NCBI RefSeq assembly: GCF_020829665.1
Contig: NZ_JAIVFT010000006.1
Coordinates: 186,001 to 250,000 of the forward strand
Length of the DNA stretch: 64,000 bases
Origin: Nostoc sp. CHAB 5824
Lineage (GTDB): Bacteria; Cyanobacteriota; Cyanobacteriia; Cyanobacteriales; Nostocaceae
Reading direction: 5' to 3'
The notes below the pieces were generated by a model. That model saw only the letters and a list, made by a program, of their open reading frames with translations. It was not told where the DNA came from and did not search any database. The first letter of the stretch is position 1. The number at the start of each line of letters is the position of its first letter. Both the position numbers and the translations under genes were made by a program. Of this stretch, positions 44,159 through 53,013 are shown in pieces.

Positions 44159-46870
44159 ATGAGATGGCCAAATCATTTTTTCCTAGCGCTGTTCACTGCA
44201 TTTTTATGCATAGCCTTATCCCCAGTTTTGGCAAAACCTCCTACTTTCTACTCCCTACCCCCCCTTAAAAGCGCCCCATCCCAAACTGAAAGCGTAGTGG
44301 AACAGGGCAAAATATTATACGACACGGGACAGTTTACTGAAGCGGTCAAAGTTTTGCAACAAGCTGTTGCTGCTTTTAAAGCTTCTAAGGATGGATTACA
44401 AGAAGCGATGACGCTGAGTAATCTCTCCTTGGCTTATCAGCAACTTGGCTTGTGGGCTGAAGCTGAAGAAGCGATCGCTCAAAGTTTAAAATTATTACAG
44501 TCAGAGGAAAATACGGGCAGTTCCGGTAACCACTTGCAAATTATCGCACAAGCTCTAGATGTGCAAGGGCAGTTACAACTAGCACAAGGACAAGCACAAG
44601 CGGCTTTAGCTACTTGGCAAAAAGCCGCAGATATTTATCAGCAAATAGGCGACAGGGCTAGATTAACTCGTAACCGGATTAACTCTGCACAAGCTTTGCA
44701 AGCTTTAGGGCTTTACCTCCAGGCTAACAAGATTTTAAACGAGGTACAGCAAACCCTGACAAGTCTTCCAGACTCACTACTTGTAGCCACAGGGCTGCGT
44801 AGTCTTGGCAACGTCCGCCGAGTTGTCGGTGATTTAAACATATCACGGTTGGTGCTGGGGAAAAGTTTAGCAGTGGCAAAGCGAGTGCAATCTCCAAAAG
44901 CGATCGCTGAGGCTCAACTCAGTTTAGGCAACACAGCCCGCGCCCAGCAAGACACTGAAGTAGCTTTACAATACTACCAGCAGGCTGCTGTATCTGTTTC
45001 TTCCATCACCCGCATCCAGGCTCACCTCAATTTACTTAGTCTACTTTTGGAGAAAAAGCAAGCTCAAGATGCATTGGCGTTGTCGTCTCAAATCCAGTCG
45101 GAAATTAGCAACTTGCCACCCAGCCGAACCTCAGTATATACTCGGATTAAGTTTGCCCAAAGTCTTACACAATTAAAAGAAAAAACTAGCATAGATACTC
45201 CTTCATGGCTGAACATTGCACAGCAATTGTCTACCGCTATCGAGCAGGCACAAAGCTTACAAGACCAGCGAGCAGAATCTTATGCTATGGGTACTCTTGG
45301 TGAGTTGTATGAAAAAACAGTTCAGTTATCTGATGCTCAAGACCTCACCGAGAAAGCTTTATTCATAGCGCAAAGTATTAATGCATCGGATATTGCTTAT
45401 CAGTGGCAATGGCAACTGGGACGCATACTGAAAAAAAAAGGAGATATTAAAGGCGCGATCGCATCCTATAATGTAGCCTACAAGACCCTTCAATCTCTGC
45501 GTGGCGATTTAGTAGCCATCAATCCAGACGTTCAGTTTTCATTCCGGGAAAATATCGAACCGGTGTATCGAGAGTTAGTTGAATTGCTGTTGCGTTCTCC
45601 CCAAGGCAGCAGCGCTTCTGTTACCTTCGAGAAGCTAGACCAACGAGACGCTGACGCTCAATCGCCTTTGGCGTCTCCCCTTGGGAGAAGACTCGCTAAC
45701 GCTCCGCTATCGCTATCGCCACAAAAGGGTATTAATCAAGACAATCTCAAGCTTGCTCGTGATGTCATTGAATCTCTGCAATTAGCAGAACTGGATAACT
45801 TCTTTCGGTCAGCCTGTTTAAATCCTACGCAGGAACTTGACCCAGTGGTTGACAAAAAAGACCAACGAGCAGCAGTTATCTATCCAATTATTTTGCCAGA
45901 CCGTCTAGATGTCATTCTCAAGTTGCCTAATCAAGACTTGCGCCATTACAAAACTGTAATAGCTCAAAATGATGTGGAAAACATAATAGCAGAACTGAGG
46001 AAAAACTTACTAAATGTCAGTAGGACTGTTCAGGTTCAACAGCAGTCCCAACAAATATATGATTGGTTAATTCGACCTGCACAAACAGAGTTAGTCAATA
46101 GTGGAATAAAAACTTTAGTGTTTGTACTTGATGGTGAGTTGCGGAATATCCCGATGGCGGTTCTCTATGACAAACAGCAGGAGGAATATCTGGTAGAGAA
46201 ATATGCGATCGCCTTGACTCCGGGTTTGCAACTCCTTGATCCCAAACCTTTGCGACAGGTACAGCTAAATGCTTTAACTGCCGGAGTCAGCGAAAAACGC
46301 CCAGTCGAAGGCAGAGAATTTTCCGAATTGCAAAATGTACCACGGGAATTAAAAGAAATCAAATCTGAGGTAGCCAAGAGTGAAGAACTGTTAAATCAAC
46401 AGTTTACCCAAATTAACCTACAAAATAAGTTGCAAACAGTTCCTTTCTCTGTGGTTCACCTAGCAACTCACGGTGAATTTAGTTCTGATGCTGAAAAAAC
46501 CTTTATTCTCACCTGGGATAAACTGGTTAAGGTCAAGGAATTTGATAATCTACTGCGAGTTAGCGACAAAAACAGGTCTAACGGCATTGAATTACTCGTC
46601 CTTAGTGCTTGTCAAACTGCTGAGGGAGACAAACGAGCAGCTTTGGGACTGGCTGGGATAGCTATGCGGGCGGGGGTACGCAGTACACTAGCAACATTGT
46701 GGTCAATAGATGATCGCTCCACTGCCGATGTGATGAGTGAGTTCTATCGACAGCTAAACGCTGGGGTGAATAAAGCCGAGGCACTCCAGCGTGCCCAATT
46801 AGCTGTTTTTGCTAATGAAAAAGCTCCATATTTCTGGGCACCCTATGTTTTAGTAGGCAATTGGCTGTGA
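44159..46870 (+). CDS. Exported TPR-CHAT caspase-like protease
   Basis: The protein (903 residues from the ATG at 44159) has a signal peptide (MRWPNHFFLALFTAFLC to VLAK), a TPR solenoid (about 50-480: YDTGQFTEAVKVLQQAV, EAMTLSNLSLAYQQLG, ARLTRNRINSAQALQALG) and a C-terminal CHAT domain (about 600-900). The catalytic pair is visible: His in SVVHLATHGEF (near 770) and Cys in LLVLSACQTAEG (near 818), then GLAGIAMRAGVRSTLATLW. Cyanobacterial TPR-CHAT proteins are common; their targets are unknown. Residues about 495-521 (RDADAQSPLASPLGRRLANA) are encoded by an inserted dispersed repeat between TPRs and CHAT. An upstream TTG at 44153 is possible but less likely. It converges on a filamentous-haemagglutinin gene, a frequent neighbour. 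Confidence 0.9.
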   Translation: MRWPNHFFLALFTAFLCIALSPVLAKPPTFYSLPPLKSAPSQTESVVEQGKILYDTGQFTEAVKVLQQAVAAFKASKDGLQEAMTLSNLSLAYQQLGLWAEAEEAIAQSLKLLQSEENTGSSGNHLQIIAQALDVQGQLQLAQGQAQAALATWQKAADIYQQIGDRARLTRNRINSAQALQALGLYLQANKILNEVQQTLTSLPDSLLVATGLRSLGNVRRVVGDLNISRLVLGKSLAVAKRVQSPKAIAEAQLSLGNTARAQQDTEVALQYYQQAAVSVSSITRIQAHLNLLSLLLEKKQAQDALALSSQIQSEISNLPPSRTSVYTRIKFAQSLTQLKEKTSIDTPSWLNIAQQLSTAIEQAQSLQDQRAESYAMGTLGELYEKTVQLSDAQDLTEKALFIAQSINASDIAYQWQWQLGRILKKKGDIKGAIASYNVAYKTLQSLRGDLVAINPDVQFSFRENIEPVYRELVELLLRSPQGSSASVTFEKLDQRDADAQSPLASPLGRRLANAPLSLSPQKGINQDNLKLARDVIESLQLAELDNFFRSACLNPTQELDPVVDKKDQRAAVIYPIILPDRLDVILKLPNQDLRHYKTVIAQNDVENIIAELRKNLLNVSRTVQVQQQSQQIYDWLIRPAQTELVNSGIKTLVFVLDGELRNIPMAVLYDKQQEEYLVEKYAIALTPGLQLLDPKPLRQVQLNALTAGVSEKRPVEGREFSELQNVPRELKEIKSEVAKSEELLNQQFTQINLQNKLQTVPFSVVHLATHGEFSSDAEKTFILTWDKLVKVKEFDNLLRVSDKNRSNGIELLVLSACQTAEGDKRAALGLAGIAMRAGVRSTLATLWSIDDRSTADVMSEFYRQLNAGVNKAEALQRAQLAVFANEKAPYFWAPYVLVGNWL
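45644..45722. repeat. Dispersed repeat inserted in frame in the CHAT gene
   Basis: cgagacgctgacgctcaatc, gcctttggcgtctccccttg, ggagaagactcgctaacgct and ccgctatcgct form a chain of short inverted motifs (gagacgc/gcgtctc, tcgctaacgct) of the same kind as the intergenic block at 39300-39375. It is read without stops in the linker ahead of the conserved ARDVIESLQLAELDNFF helix. Confidence 0.8.
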
Positions 46871-46981
46871 TGTCTGCCAGAAACCTAGTTTCTCTAACTA
46901 ATGCCAATGCGAAAAAAGAATGTGACAGATTTAAATTTGGCTTTCTTAATTTTGAATTTTGAATTGGTATAACCTGGTTTC

Positions 46982-49873
46982 TTAAGAACAAAAAGCAGGA
47001 GAAAGCCAGGAACTATGAGGCAAAGCTGTGGGTGCATCAGCCGTGAGTACAACTTCACCTTTAGCATTTCTCACCCACCCTTGCGCTTCCACAATCGGCG
47101 TTGGACTGGAACTATTTACCTGAGTTGAAACAGTTGCACTAACACGATTGTTACCATTTGGGTTGAGAGTTACCCAATCTAGTTGAACTGCATCAGGAGT
47201 GAGGGGTTCGGTTCTGGGGTTGGGTGGTAAGCCGCCGCGTCCGGTGATCGTAAAACTGCTTTGATTTTGACCAGGACGCACTTGACAGACTTGGGACACT
47301 TTCGTGTCAACTAGTACGGCTGGTAAGTTAATTAATCCTCGATAGGGGTCAACATCGAGCGTGTTGATTTCTACAATGCCGCTTAAATCAGGTCTTGTTT
47401 GGGAAATTGCTGTAATATCATTTGTTACAAGTTGACGTGGGTCTAAACCCCCAGCGCCCAACCTTTTAAGGTCTTCGCTAGTTAGTGAGGCAATTCCAAA
47501 AATCTTAGTAGCTTTGATTTTGACTGTTCCCCCATTGCCATTGTAGGCATTGGCGGTGATGTCGCTGTTTTCATTTGGTTTGGCGACGATGAAACCATTA
47601 GGGGCATCGATGGTGATATTACCGCCATCTCCACCCCGTTGATTAGTGCCTGCGGTAGCAGATATCTGGCTGTTGCCGCTTAGTAACAATAAATCTAGGT
47701 CGTAGAGTGTAATATCACCGCCATTACCGGATGTAGTTTCAGCAGTGATTTCCCCTCGATTGTCTAAACGAATGAAAGGAGATCCTACCTGAAGGTTCCC
47801 TGCCCTCCCTGACCCTTGAGAGCGAACAAACAAGCCACTGTTAAGAGACTCATCCTCAACAAGACCCCCACGACTTAGGACAAGCCGTTTGAAGGGAGCG
47901 CTGCCAGATATGGTCACCCTATCAGTAGCATTAACTGTGATATCACCTGCAAACCCACTGCTGCCTGTGAAAGCATTAGCAAGGATTTGCCCACCATTAA
48001 CCGCTTCTAAAGTTTTCACATTCACTGTGATATTACCAGCATTTCCCTCACCAAAAGTGCGGGCATCTACAACCCCATTGTCTGCTACCCGAAAAGCATT
48101 GGTATAAATAATGATGTTTCCCCCCTGTCCCCCTTCATTGGTACGTGAAAATATTCCACTTGCCCCTTTATTAATGTCAACTCCAAATACATTAACAGCA
48201 TCAGAAGCCTTAACTTTTATCTCTCCACCGTTTCCTTGACCCAAAGAACCAGTAGATATCTGTGCGCCATTTCCCACAATTAACTGCCTAGTGTTAATCG
48301 TCAAATTACCAGCATCTCCAACATTTTCAGTCTGAGTAAATAAAGCGCTAGGAAATTGCTGCCCATCTATTGATATTCCTGTTCCTTGCAATTCCACCAA
48401 ATCGCTAGCAGCCACAAATAAATTTCCCCCCTGCCCTTTGCCTAGAGTAAAAGTTGATACTTGCGCTCCATTTTGGACAATCAAGCGTCTGGTATCAATC
48501 GTCAAAGTTCCAGCATCTTTAGCACCGTCAGTTCGAGTAAACAAACCGCTACCCACACCAATAACTTCCACGGAATCGGTGGCGGTTACAGTCAAATTTC
48601 CCCCCTGTCCCTCGCCTAGAGTAGAAGTTGATACTCGCGCTCCATTCCGAGAACTTAACCTTGGAGTGGTAATTGTCAAGTTTCCAGCTTTTCCAGCACC
48701 TTGAGTTTGAGTAAACAAGCCGCTTGTTGTTGTTCCTGCTAGTTCCACAAACTGCCAGGCGCGAACGGTAAGCTCTCCTCCCCGTCCCTTGCCGAAGGTG
48801 CCAGCTCTTATCCTTGAGCGATTCCCCTGAATACTCAACTGTCCAGTTTCAATCGTCACGTCTCCCCCGGTTCCAGTCGCTTCTGGTACAACATCGGCTG
48901 TAATCCGCGAATCATCGAGAGTCACCGCCTTTGTTGTGTGGACAAGCACCTCTCCACCAGGCTCTGTACCTTGTGTGTCGGCATCAATCCGTGAGCTTTG
49001 AGTTAAAGCCAAATTATTGCTCTGAATCTGAACATCACCACCGCCAGCACCGGTAACAGCAATATATGCTCCGTCTTGCAGCCGAATATCGCCAAAATTA
49101 TTTACAGAGGCGTACCCCAATACCCAATCGTTATCTTTCTGGTTCAAGCTCACTTCTCCAACACCAGCCACACTACCTAGCTCAATCCGTCCTCCTGGAG
49201 CGGCCAAGTTCGGAGCTGCTCGTTCCCCTCCTTGCAACGTCACATCACCGCCCATAAGTGCTAAAGTTTTACCAGGTTCCACTTTGAGGTCAGATCCTTC
49301 TACACGAATACTTTTTGCTACTCCCTCAAATTGCAAGCCAATGGGAACATTTACTGTTAGCAAAGGTGTGTTTTGGGGAGGAAACGCGCTAAACAGAGCG
49401 CCATCTGCAAATTTGAAGCGGTTTGCTGTAGTTGCGATGAAAGAACCCTTGATGTCCAATTGGGCATTAGGCCCAAAAATAATTCCATTGGGATTGAGAA
49501 AAAACAAGTTAGCAGAGCCATTGGCTTTTATCAAACCGTTAATAACAGAAGCAGAACCACCCGTGACGCGGCTGATGATATTTTGAACATCTAAAGCGTT
49601 GTTGAAGTAAGCCTGACTGCCACCGGGTACAGAAAACTGCTCAAAACTGTGGAAAAGATTACTTCCAGATCGAGTTCCTCCTTCAATAATTCTGGTATTT
49701 CCATCTAATTTGACAGTGGAATTATTGGGTAAAGTGCTATCAGGCATAATTTGAGCAAAGGTGCAATCCCCACTATTGAGGTATGCGCCACTAATAGCTA
49801 AAGAAATCATTAGCCTTAAAAGCCAGCAGAAACCGCGTAAGTTTTCAGTCATTTGATGAATTTCCCTTAACAA
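46982..49873 (-). CDS. Filamentous haemagglutinin-type two-partner secretion exoprotein
   Basis: A 963-residue TpsA-type protein. It has an N-terminal signal region (about 10-41, FCWLLRLMISLAISGAYLN to TFAQ), followed by the TPS/haemagglutination activity domain: SNLFHSFEQFSVPGGSQAYF, IISRVTGGSASVINGLIKAN and ANLFFLNPNGIIFGPNAQLD, the hallmark NPNGI block. The rest is a repetitive right-handed beta-helix, with units such as GNLTITTPRLSSRNGARVST and GQGGNLTVTATDSVEVIG repeating about every 50 residues. The C-terminus ends with a Cys (SPAFCS). Export needs a TpsB outer-membrane partner that is not in the window. The start may be 49873 or the ATG at 49852 (MTENLRGFCW), which fits a signal peptide better. 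It converges on the CHAT protease gene. Confidence 0.92.
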   Translation of the reverse strand: MLREIHQMTENLRGFCWLLRLMISLAISGAYLNSGDCTFAQIMPDSTLPNNSTVKLDGNTRIIEGGTRSGSNLFHSFEQFSVPGGSQAYFNNALDVQNIISRVTGGSASVINGLIKANGSANLFFLNPNGIIFGPNAQLDIKGSFIATTANRFKFADGALFSAFPPQNTPLLTVNVPIGLQFEGVAKSIRVEGSDLKVEPGKTLALMGGDVTLQGGERAAPNLAAPGGRIELGSVAGVGEVSLNQKDNDWVLGYASVNNFGDIRLQDGAYIAVTGAGGGDVQIQSNNLALTQSSRIDADTQGTEPGGEVLVHTTKAVTLDDSRITADVVPEATGTGGDVTIETGQLSIQGNRSRIRAGTFGKGRGGELTVRAWQFVELAGTTTSGLFTQTQGAGKAGNLTITTPRLSSRNGARVSTSTLGEGQGGNLTVTATDSVEVIGVGSGLFTRTDGAKDAGTLTIDTRRLIVQNGAQVSTFTLGKGQGGNLFVAASDLVELQGTGISIDGQQFPSALFTQTENVGDAGNLTINTRQLIVGNGAQISTGSLGQGNGGEIKVKASDAVNVFGVDINKGASGIFSRTNEGGQGGNIIIYTNAFRVADNGVVDARTFGEGNAGNITVNVKTLEAVNGGQILANAFTGSSGFAGDITVNATDRVTISGSAPFKRLVLSRGGLVEDESLNSGLFVRSQGSGRAGNLQVGSPFIRLDNRGEITAETTSGNGGDITLYDLDLLLLSGNSQISATAGTNQRGGDGGNITIDAPNGFIVAKPNENSDITANAYNGNGGTVKIKATKIFGIASLTSEDLKRLGAGGLDPRQLVTNDITAISQTRPDLSGIVEINTLDVDPYRGLINLPAVLVDTKVSQVCQVRPGQNQSSFTITGRGGLPPNPRTEPLTPDAVQLDWVTLNPNGNNRVSATVSTQVNSSSPTPIVEAQGWVRNAKGEVVLTADAPTALPHSSWLSPAFCS

Positions 49874-49986
49874 CAGTAATGATCAGGGCTTTTTATGCTG
49901 TCCAAACAGCATAAATTATAAAGTTTTGTCAAGAAATGGCACAATTGGCAGAAAAATTTATATTGCAACTTGGGTTATTAAATAGA

Positions 49987-50511
49987 GGTGATTTTACCTC
50001 TAAGGAAAAACAATCAATTGGGTGATTATTATGCATCATTCCTTGAAAATAAAAATCCTGGATTTAGACCATATTGAATCAATTGTTGAGCAGGACATCA
50101 CAGATGTGGAGGCTGAACAAATTGTTGGAGGAACACTAAGTGTAAGTGGGTCTCAAGTAATTGCTAAAAAAACTATAGAAAAAACACTAAGTGTAAGTGG
50201 GTATGAAGTAATTGCTAAAAAAACTATAGAAGGAACACTAAGTGTAAGTGGGCATGAAGTAGACCCTCTGCCTGACCCTCCTCGTCCTCACTGGCATGAG
50301 TTACCCATAAATTTGCTATCCAAGGCAGATTTACAGTTACAAAGCTCTGTGTAACTATAAAGGATAAGGTGATTTTACCTTTAAGGAAAAACAATCAATT
50401 GGATGATTATTATGCATCATTCCTTGAAAATAAAAATCTTAGATTTAGACCATATTGAATCAATTGTTGAGCAGGACATCACAGATGTGGAGGCTGAAAA
50501 AATTGTAGGAG
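49987..50511. repeat. 381-bp tandem duplication of leader and peptide start
   Basis: 49987-50130 and 50368-50511 are nearly identical, covering the untranslated leader (ggtgattttacct, taaggaaaaacaatcaatt) and the first 34 codons of the two small peptide genes. The offset is 381 bases. The two copies diverge abruptly right after the Gly-Gly codons. Confidence 0.9.
50031..50354 (+). CDS. Double-glycine leader peptide 1 (RiPP/bacteriocin-precursor-like)
   Basis: From the ATG at 50031 the product is 107 residues. The leader (MHHSLKIKILDLDHIESIVE then QDITDVEAEQIVGG) is acidic, with spaced hydrophobic residues, and ends in Gly-Gly, the form recognised by C39 peptidase-type exporters. The following part holds a 17-residue repeat (TLSVSGxxVIAKKTIEx) twice plus a third partial copy, encoded by 51-bp DNA units from 50132, and then a Pro-rich stretch (DPLPDPPRPHWHELP). 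The ggtg at 50021-50024 is a suitable ribosome binding site; an upstream GTG at 50022 would add MII. No modification enzyme or exporter gene lies nearby. A precursor peptide is my best reading, but a small signalling or cell-wall peptide is possible. Confidence 0.65.
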   Translation: MHHSLKIKILDLDHIESIVEQDITDVEAEQIVGGTLSVSGSQVIAKKTIEKTLSVSGYEVIAKKTIEGTLSVSGHEVDPLPDPPRPHWHELPINLLSKADLQLQSSV

Positions 50512-50597
50512 GTTCATGGGCAGACCCTTTGTCTATCCCTCCTCATCCGCCACTTCTAAGCAATAAAATCACCCATTACAAAAATGATAATCATTAA
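50412..50597 (+). CDS. Double-glycine leader peptide 2 (RiPP/bacteriocin-precursor-like)
   Basis: The 61-residue product shares its leader with the peptide 381 bases upstream, with one change (EAEKIVGG for EAEQIVGG). After Gly-Gly the sequence is unrelated and short: SWADPLSIPPHPPLLSNK followed by ITHYKNDNH. A conserved leader with a switched core is the usual pattern of precursor families made by one export or maturation machine. Here the ATG at 50403 is in frame three codons ahead (MIIMHH); the spacing from ggatga favours the ATG at 50412. Both genes share the duplicated 5' leader and should be expressed alike. Confidence 0.65.
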   Translation: MHHSLKIKILDLDHIESIVEQDITDVEAEKIVGGSWADPLSIPPHPPLLSNKITHYKNDNH

Positions 50598-50807
50598 ATC
50601 AAAATAATGCAGGAGAGAATGAAGGATAATGTGGTAGTTTTTACCATAAAGTGACCGCAGGGCAGAACTTAAGACTTAAGGGTGCTTGAGACATTTGAAT
50701 GCGATTGGCTTTGCCACTGCCTGGCGATCGCTCTAGCTGCTGCACAACGTAATATAAGCATTCCAGCAATCCTTTGGCGGACATTTTATCATTTAAAAGC
50801 GACCACT
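50598..50807. other. Intergenic region after the peptide genes
   Basis: No gene is supported. The segment holds an HIP1-like site (ctggcgatcgctc near 50725). It may include further remains of the decayed minus-strand ORF that ends at 50808. Confidence 0.35.
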
Positions 50808-51330
50808 TTATTCTTTAAACCACGATTTTTCTGAGCCATAACGCGCAACAATTGGCGCAAAGGCAAATTCTGATAAATCAACAGCTTTTAACAAATTAGT
50901 CCAATCATCGTTTCAGGTGCGATCGCTTGAATTAGTGCGGCGCATATTAGCTAAACTAGTTACAACATCCTGCCAAATATAATTAACAGCATAGGCAAGG
51001 TACTCCCTTGATTTTGCCGTCTTCAAGTTACTTTTAAGGTCTCTTGTGAGCGGCATCCGTTGTAACCACGATCTTAAATAAAAATACCCAAATGTGTTTT
51101 GGCGATCGCCACAATAAACTTTGAAGTACCATTGATACTTGTTGTTTGTTTTCAGAGCATATTGCGGACTTGGAGGTAGACCGATGCCATCACACCAGAT
51201 TTTTCAGCCAGCCTCAAAGCCGTTCGGTAGATGTCTTTGCCCTTTTCATCCTGAAATACAAACTCTCCAGTGCATAAGTTTGTAAGTAACTATGGTAGAT
51301 AAACCCAAAAGGTCGGATACCTAGAGACTG
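50808..51330 (-). pseudogene. Decayed minus-strand protein-coding region, family unknown
   Basis: Read on the minus strand, one frame gives a coherent protein stretch, TTDAAHKRDLKSNLKTAKSR, EYLAYAVNYIWQDVVTSLAN, MRRTNSSDRT, then TGA (50913-50915) and NDDWTNLLKAVDLSEFAFAP with IVARYGSEKSWFKE and a TAA. Further upstream in another frame are TGEFVFQDEKGKDIYRTALR with LAEKSGVMASVYLQVRNM, and KFIVAIAKTHLGIF. The pieces have balanced protein composition but are separated by stops and frameshifts. I do not recognise the family; a transposase-like or effector-like gene are both possible. No intact ORF remains. Confidence 0.5.
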
Positions 51331-51557
51331 TTAATGTAAAATTTACTTGGACAAAATTTATACAGTAAAATTCAGAATACAGAATTCAGGAGTAAAACAC
51401 GCTTTATACCTGGGTAATAGACTTAGCTTGTGTACCTCACCAACTTGAAATCTGCTGTAAATCCTAACGAAAAAGGGTAAGGTGCAATCGCCACCTTACC
51501 CTTTCATATTTAAAACCGAACGGCAAAATGACAAACTTTTACGTCAACGCCAATTAT

Positions 51558-52262
51558 TTAGAGATTATTCGGGTTGATTCCCTTCTGTTCTAATCTAGCT
51601 AAAAGTTCCTGAAGCTGTTGTTGTGTTTGCTCTAGTTGTTGCTGTTGCTCAACTGTCACTTCTTCTGGTGTTGAGTATCTATTACCACTCTCCTCATACC
51701 AATACAACCATTCTCGCGTGATTCCTTGGTAGGTTCCCCGTTCACGTCCAATGCCTAAACCAATTTCCGGCATCCAGATTTTATCGCCTGGTTGTAAAAT
51801 ATATTCACCATTAACTAAACGATAAACTTCTAAACGCTGACGCTTACGACGTAAGCGGGTTGGTGCATAAATGACATAATACAAAATGCCTAATTGGGCA
51901 TAATCTGCTTTCTTTTGTTCGTATTCAAAATTGTAAGTTTGGGAAACAATTTCTAAGGATAAGATTGGAGAAATGCCATCTTCTTCCCAAAGTACATAAC
52001 TAGAACGCCCATTTTCTCCAACAAAACGTTCTACACCCAAACTTAAAAACCCATCGGGGACAATGGCAGGTTTATTGATTGTATAATAAATTCCCATGTT
52101 GATCCCAAAGAACCAATCATCACGGGTTTGCCAAATAGCAGCTAATATCGCTAACAATAAGTTGGGAATTAATATTTGCAGTTCGTTATCCACAGGCGTG
52201 TCATCAGAATCTGGCAATTCTGCTGATGAAGGTAGGCACTCTAATGGATTGTAGTTGAACAT
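51558..52262 (-). CDS. Uma2 family endonuclease-like protein (DUF820)
   Basis: The 234-residue protein is a second Uma2/DUF820 member, of the longer type that ends in a Gln-rich coiled coil (EQQQQLEQTQQQLQELLARL). Core features are NLLLAILAAIWQTRDDWFFG, PAIVPDGFLSLGVE (the PD-type Asp), EEDGISPILSLEIVSQTYNF (Glu) and YEQKKADYAQLGILYYVIY. As with other Uma2 proteins, the nuclease fold is clear but no activity is established. It is monocistronic. Confidence 0.88.
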   Translation of the reverse strand: MFNYNPLECLPSSAELPDSDDTPVDNELQILIPNLLLAILAAIWQTRDDWFFGINMGIYYTINKPAIVPDGFLSLGVERFVGENGRSSYVLWEEDGISPILSLEIVSQTYNFEYEQKKADYAQLGILYYVIYAPTRLRRKRQRLEVYRLVNGEYILQPGDKIWMPEIGLGIGRERGTYQGITREWLYWYEESGNRYSTPEEVTVEQQQQLEQTQQQLQELLARLEQKGINPNNL

Positions 52263-52550
52263 AACCAGTTCTCAATCCCAATTGATAAATATAAACTTGT
52301 TTTACCATAGCTTCAGGGTAGCTCAGGCTGCACATAATACTTGGTGAGTTCGTTACGTTTAATTTAGGTAAATCACTATACCTCTTGCATAAATGAGAAA
52401 TAAAAAGTCTATCTATTGAAGACTAAGTAAGGATTATAGTCCACGCTTAGTGGACTTGAGCTATAAGAAAAGAGAATAAATTCTCAGGCGGGATAGGCTC
52501 TTTCAAGATATAACTTACCCTAAATGCAGAAACTGTCCTGGCAACATCAC

Positions 52551-52744
52551 GTCTGAAGTGGTTCCCGTTAAGTCTGGAGTGGTTCCCGTTAAGTCTGGAG
52601 TGGTTCCCGTTAAGTCTGGAGTGGTTCCCGTTAAGTCTGGAGTGGTTCCCGTTAAGTCTGGAGTGGTTTCCGTTAAGTCTGGAGTGGTTCCCGTTAAGTC
52701 TGGAGTGGTTTCCGTTAAGTCTGGAGTGGTTCCCGTTAAGTCTG
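52551..52744. repeat. 21-bp minisatellite, nine copies
   Basis: Nine tandem copies of gtctg[g/a]agtggtt[c/t]ccgttaa, starting every 21 bases from 52551. Copies differ only at one C/T position and in the first unit. The array has long open frames on both strands only because the unit is a multiple of three; I do not regard these as genes. It lies about 270 bases upstream of the fbp coding start. Confidence 0.95.
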
Positions 52745-53013
52745 ATATCATGTCCGCTTGATTACTTACTAAACCACAAGAACCCCAAAGAGCCAAAGCT
52801 ACGCTTCGTCTCCCCTCTACGGTGTACACACAAGTCGAAGTAAACTACGTATCTAGGCTTTGAGTGCAGGAGTCACTGAAAATTCATTTCTTTAGTTTAT
52901 CTAAAGTCGCATCTAAGTTATCAAATTACCTTTCTAAGATAGAAGCAGCAACTATAAGTTGCCATACACAACTAAAACCCAACAAACAGCTAGTGGCTGC
53001 GGAGAACGTAAAA

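Noticed and set aside
48438..49594. Plus-strand ORFs opposite the haemagglutinin gene
   Set aside because: They mirror the repeat period of the beta-helix gene and are antisense shadows.
52515..52829. Open frames on both strands across the 21-bp minisatellite (TGTTPDL-type repeat peptide)
   Set aside because: The frames exist only because the unit is a multiple of three without stops. Opposite strands are equally open, and no start site or flanking protein-like sequence supports a gene.
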